Shown piece after piece: positions 13,880 through 14,770 of a stretch of DNA of 14,770 bases. This DNA comes from Desulfuromonadaceae bacterium (lineage in GTDB: Bacteria; Desulfobacterota; Desulfuromonadia; Desulfuromonadales; Desulfuromonadaceae), in assembly GCA_027065245.1 (NCBI GenBank), contig JAMOOS010000090.1, positions 1 through 14,770 on the forward strand, given 5' to 3'. Positions within the stretch are counted from its first letter, which is position 1. Every line of letters starts with the position of its first letter. Below the pieces are notes generated by a model. It did no database searches. It worked only from the letters and a program-made list of their open reading frames with translations, and was not told where the DNA came from. The position numbers and the translations under genes were made by a program.

Positions 13880-14770
13880 TCAACAATGATTTTCTGTCGC
13901 CGGACGCACCTGAACAACCTGATATTCCTGCACCCTTACCAGTCCCGGCGGCGCTCCTTTTATCCGCTGCACCCGCCGCCCAACCGCCACCATCACCTCG
14001 ACACTGGTATCACTACCGGCACGACTGTGGGCGGCGGCAATAGCAGCGGCAAAGTGAATATCTTCGGCAGCAACTTCGCCACCCGCGCATTTAATAACCA
14101 CGTGGGCGCCAGGTATTTTGTGGGCATGCAGCCACAAGTCGGCGGGATGGAGCAGATGCCTGCTGATGTAGTCGTTGGTGCGGTTGTTGTTGCCCCAGAT
14201 TACTTTCCAACCGCCGGGCGAAGTGCAACTGTTGACCAGTTTTTCCGCCCGCGTCATTCTGGTGCCGCTCTGGATGGCGCGTTGCGGGCGGTAATAACCG
14301 CTGTCCATCAATTCCTGGCGTATTATATCGGCATCGGCGGCACTTAGTGCCGGATCGGAAAGTTGCTGTTCAATCTGTTCCAGCCACGCCAGTTCGTTAT
14401 TTGTCAACTGGCGCCGCCGCTGACAATGTTCTCTGCCGCGCTGTGCCTTGCGATACCGTTTGTAATATGCTTCGGCATTCTGCTGGGCAGTTTTACTGCT
14501 ATCCAGTTCCAGACGGATGGTTGGCGCCGCGTCAGCGTAGTAATCGATTACATTTATGCCATCCATGCCCCGTTTTATCAGATGAAGATTGGCAAGGACA
14601 AGATCGCCGTACTCCTTGTCGCGGCGGCTGTTTTCGCACTGGCACAGTTGTTCGTCGATATTGCGCAAACGCCTGCGCAGCCGCTTCAGCCCTTTTTTAA
14701 CCACTTTCAACAATTCGCCATCCAGCACCGTACCAGCCTGCCCACGCGCGTGCTGACGCGCCAGCCACGC
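13880..14770 (-). CDS. NFACT (Rqc2/FbpA-like) protein, C-terminal 296 residues
   Basis: The gene is cut by the window edge, and its frame is open from 14770 to the TGA at 13880. The fragment holds a basic coiled-coil part (VVKKGLKRLRRRLRNIDEQL near its start and a second helical arm at about residues 95-155). The NFACT-R (DUF814) RNA-binding domain follows at about 186-235, with GWKVIWGNNNRTNDYISR and the conserved DLWLHAHKIPGAHVVIK. Proteins of this family (Rqc2 in eukaryotes, RqcH in bacteria) bind stalled 50S subunits and recruit tRNA to add C-terminal tails to stalled peptides; some were named fibronectin-binding proteins. Whether this one elongates peptides depends on N-terminal residues outside the window. 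A GTG at 14728 is internal, not the real start. tRNA-Leu lies downstream with its own promoter. Confidence 0.93.
   Translation of the reverse strand, partial: AWLARQHARGQAGTVLDGELLKVVKKGLKRLRRRLRNIDEQLCQCENSRRDKEYGDLVLANLHLIKRGMDGINVIDYYADAAPTIRLELDSSKTAQQNAEAYYKRYRKAQRGREHCQRRRQLTNNELAWLEQIEQQLSDPALSAADADIIRQELMDSGYYRPQRAIQSGTRMTRAEKLVNSCTSPGGWKVIWGNNNRTNDYISRHLLHPADLWLHAHKIPGAHVVIKCAGGEVAAEDIHFAAAIAAAHSRAGSDTSVEVMVAVGRRVQRIKGAPPGLVRVQEYQVVQVRPATENHC

Noticed and set aside
13861..13883. Terminator for the NFACT gene (AGC/GCT then seven T on the minus strand)
   Set aside because: The stem is only three base pairs with a three-base loop, too weak to call despite the T-run.
12372..13889. 505-codon plus-strand open frame covering the cytochrome gene and tRNA-Leu
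   Set aside because: It is the in-register antisense of a gene with eight heme motifs, runs through a tRNA and a terminator, and reads as low-complexity shadow protein.

Overview
The window reads as ordinary chromosomal sequence from a Gram-negative anaerobe or facultative anaerobe. An ADP-heptose epimerase implies a heptose-containing LPS core. There are two multidomain c-di-GMP proteins, an exported octaheme cytochrome c of the hydroxylamine oxidoreductase type and an NFACT (Rqc2-like) protein. This mix fits the Desulfuromonadales/Geobacterales group (Desulfobacterota). That placement is inferred from gene content only, because no rRNA or marker tree is available. I see no insertion sequence, phage gene, CRISPR array or attachment-site duplication.

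Layout. At the left edge is a membrane protein of unknown function on the minus strand (1-447, cut by the window edge), 24 bp downstream of hldD (472-1476, minus). A 447-bp divergent spacer (1477-1923) follows; it carries a good sigma70-like promoter for maeB and two doubtful tiny ORFs. maeB (1924-4197, plus) encodes a fused malic enzyme/PTA-like protein. It converges on a YciI-family gene (4285-4563, minus), with one strong bidirectional terminator between them.

Next on the plus strand come a dCache-HAMP-GGDEF diguanylate cyclase (4684-6291), then a tight run of a DUF1015 protein (6377-7705), a YkgJ-type cysteine-cluster protein (7713-8108) and a J-domain protein (8120-8416). The J-domain stop codon overlaps the stop codon of a convergent TauE/SafE permease (8413-9228, minus). 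Divergent from the permease is a membrane-PAS-GGDEF-EAL protein (9375-11702, plus) whose cyclase signature is degenerate and whose EAL domain looks complete.

The right part is mostly minus-strand: tRNA-Cys(GCA), an MTH1187-family small protein (11926-12231), the octaheme cytochrome (12366-13640), tRNA-Leu(CAG) and the C-terminal part of an NFACT protein (13880-14770, cut by the window edge). Rho-independent terminators follow both tRNAs and the cytochrome gene.

How the genes work together. The window holds one apparent maker of c-di-GMP and one apparent degrader, both membrane-bound sensors. MaeB links malate to pyruvate and NADPH. The cytochrome is periplasmic and has no membrane redox partner in the window. 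The DUF1015/YkgJ/J-domain run is the most operon-like cluster of uncharacterised genes. I found no clearly new defence or mobile system. The points most worth a second look are that cluster, the orphan cytochrome with a palindrome upstream, and the small ORFs and repeats in the spacers.
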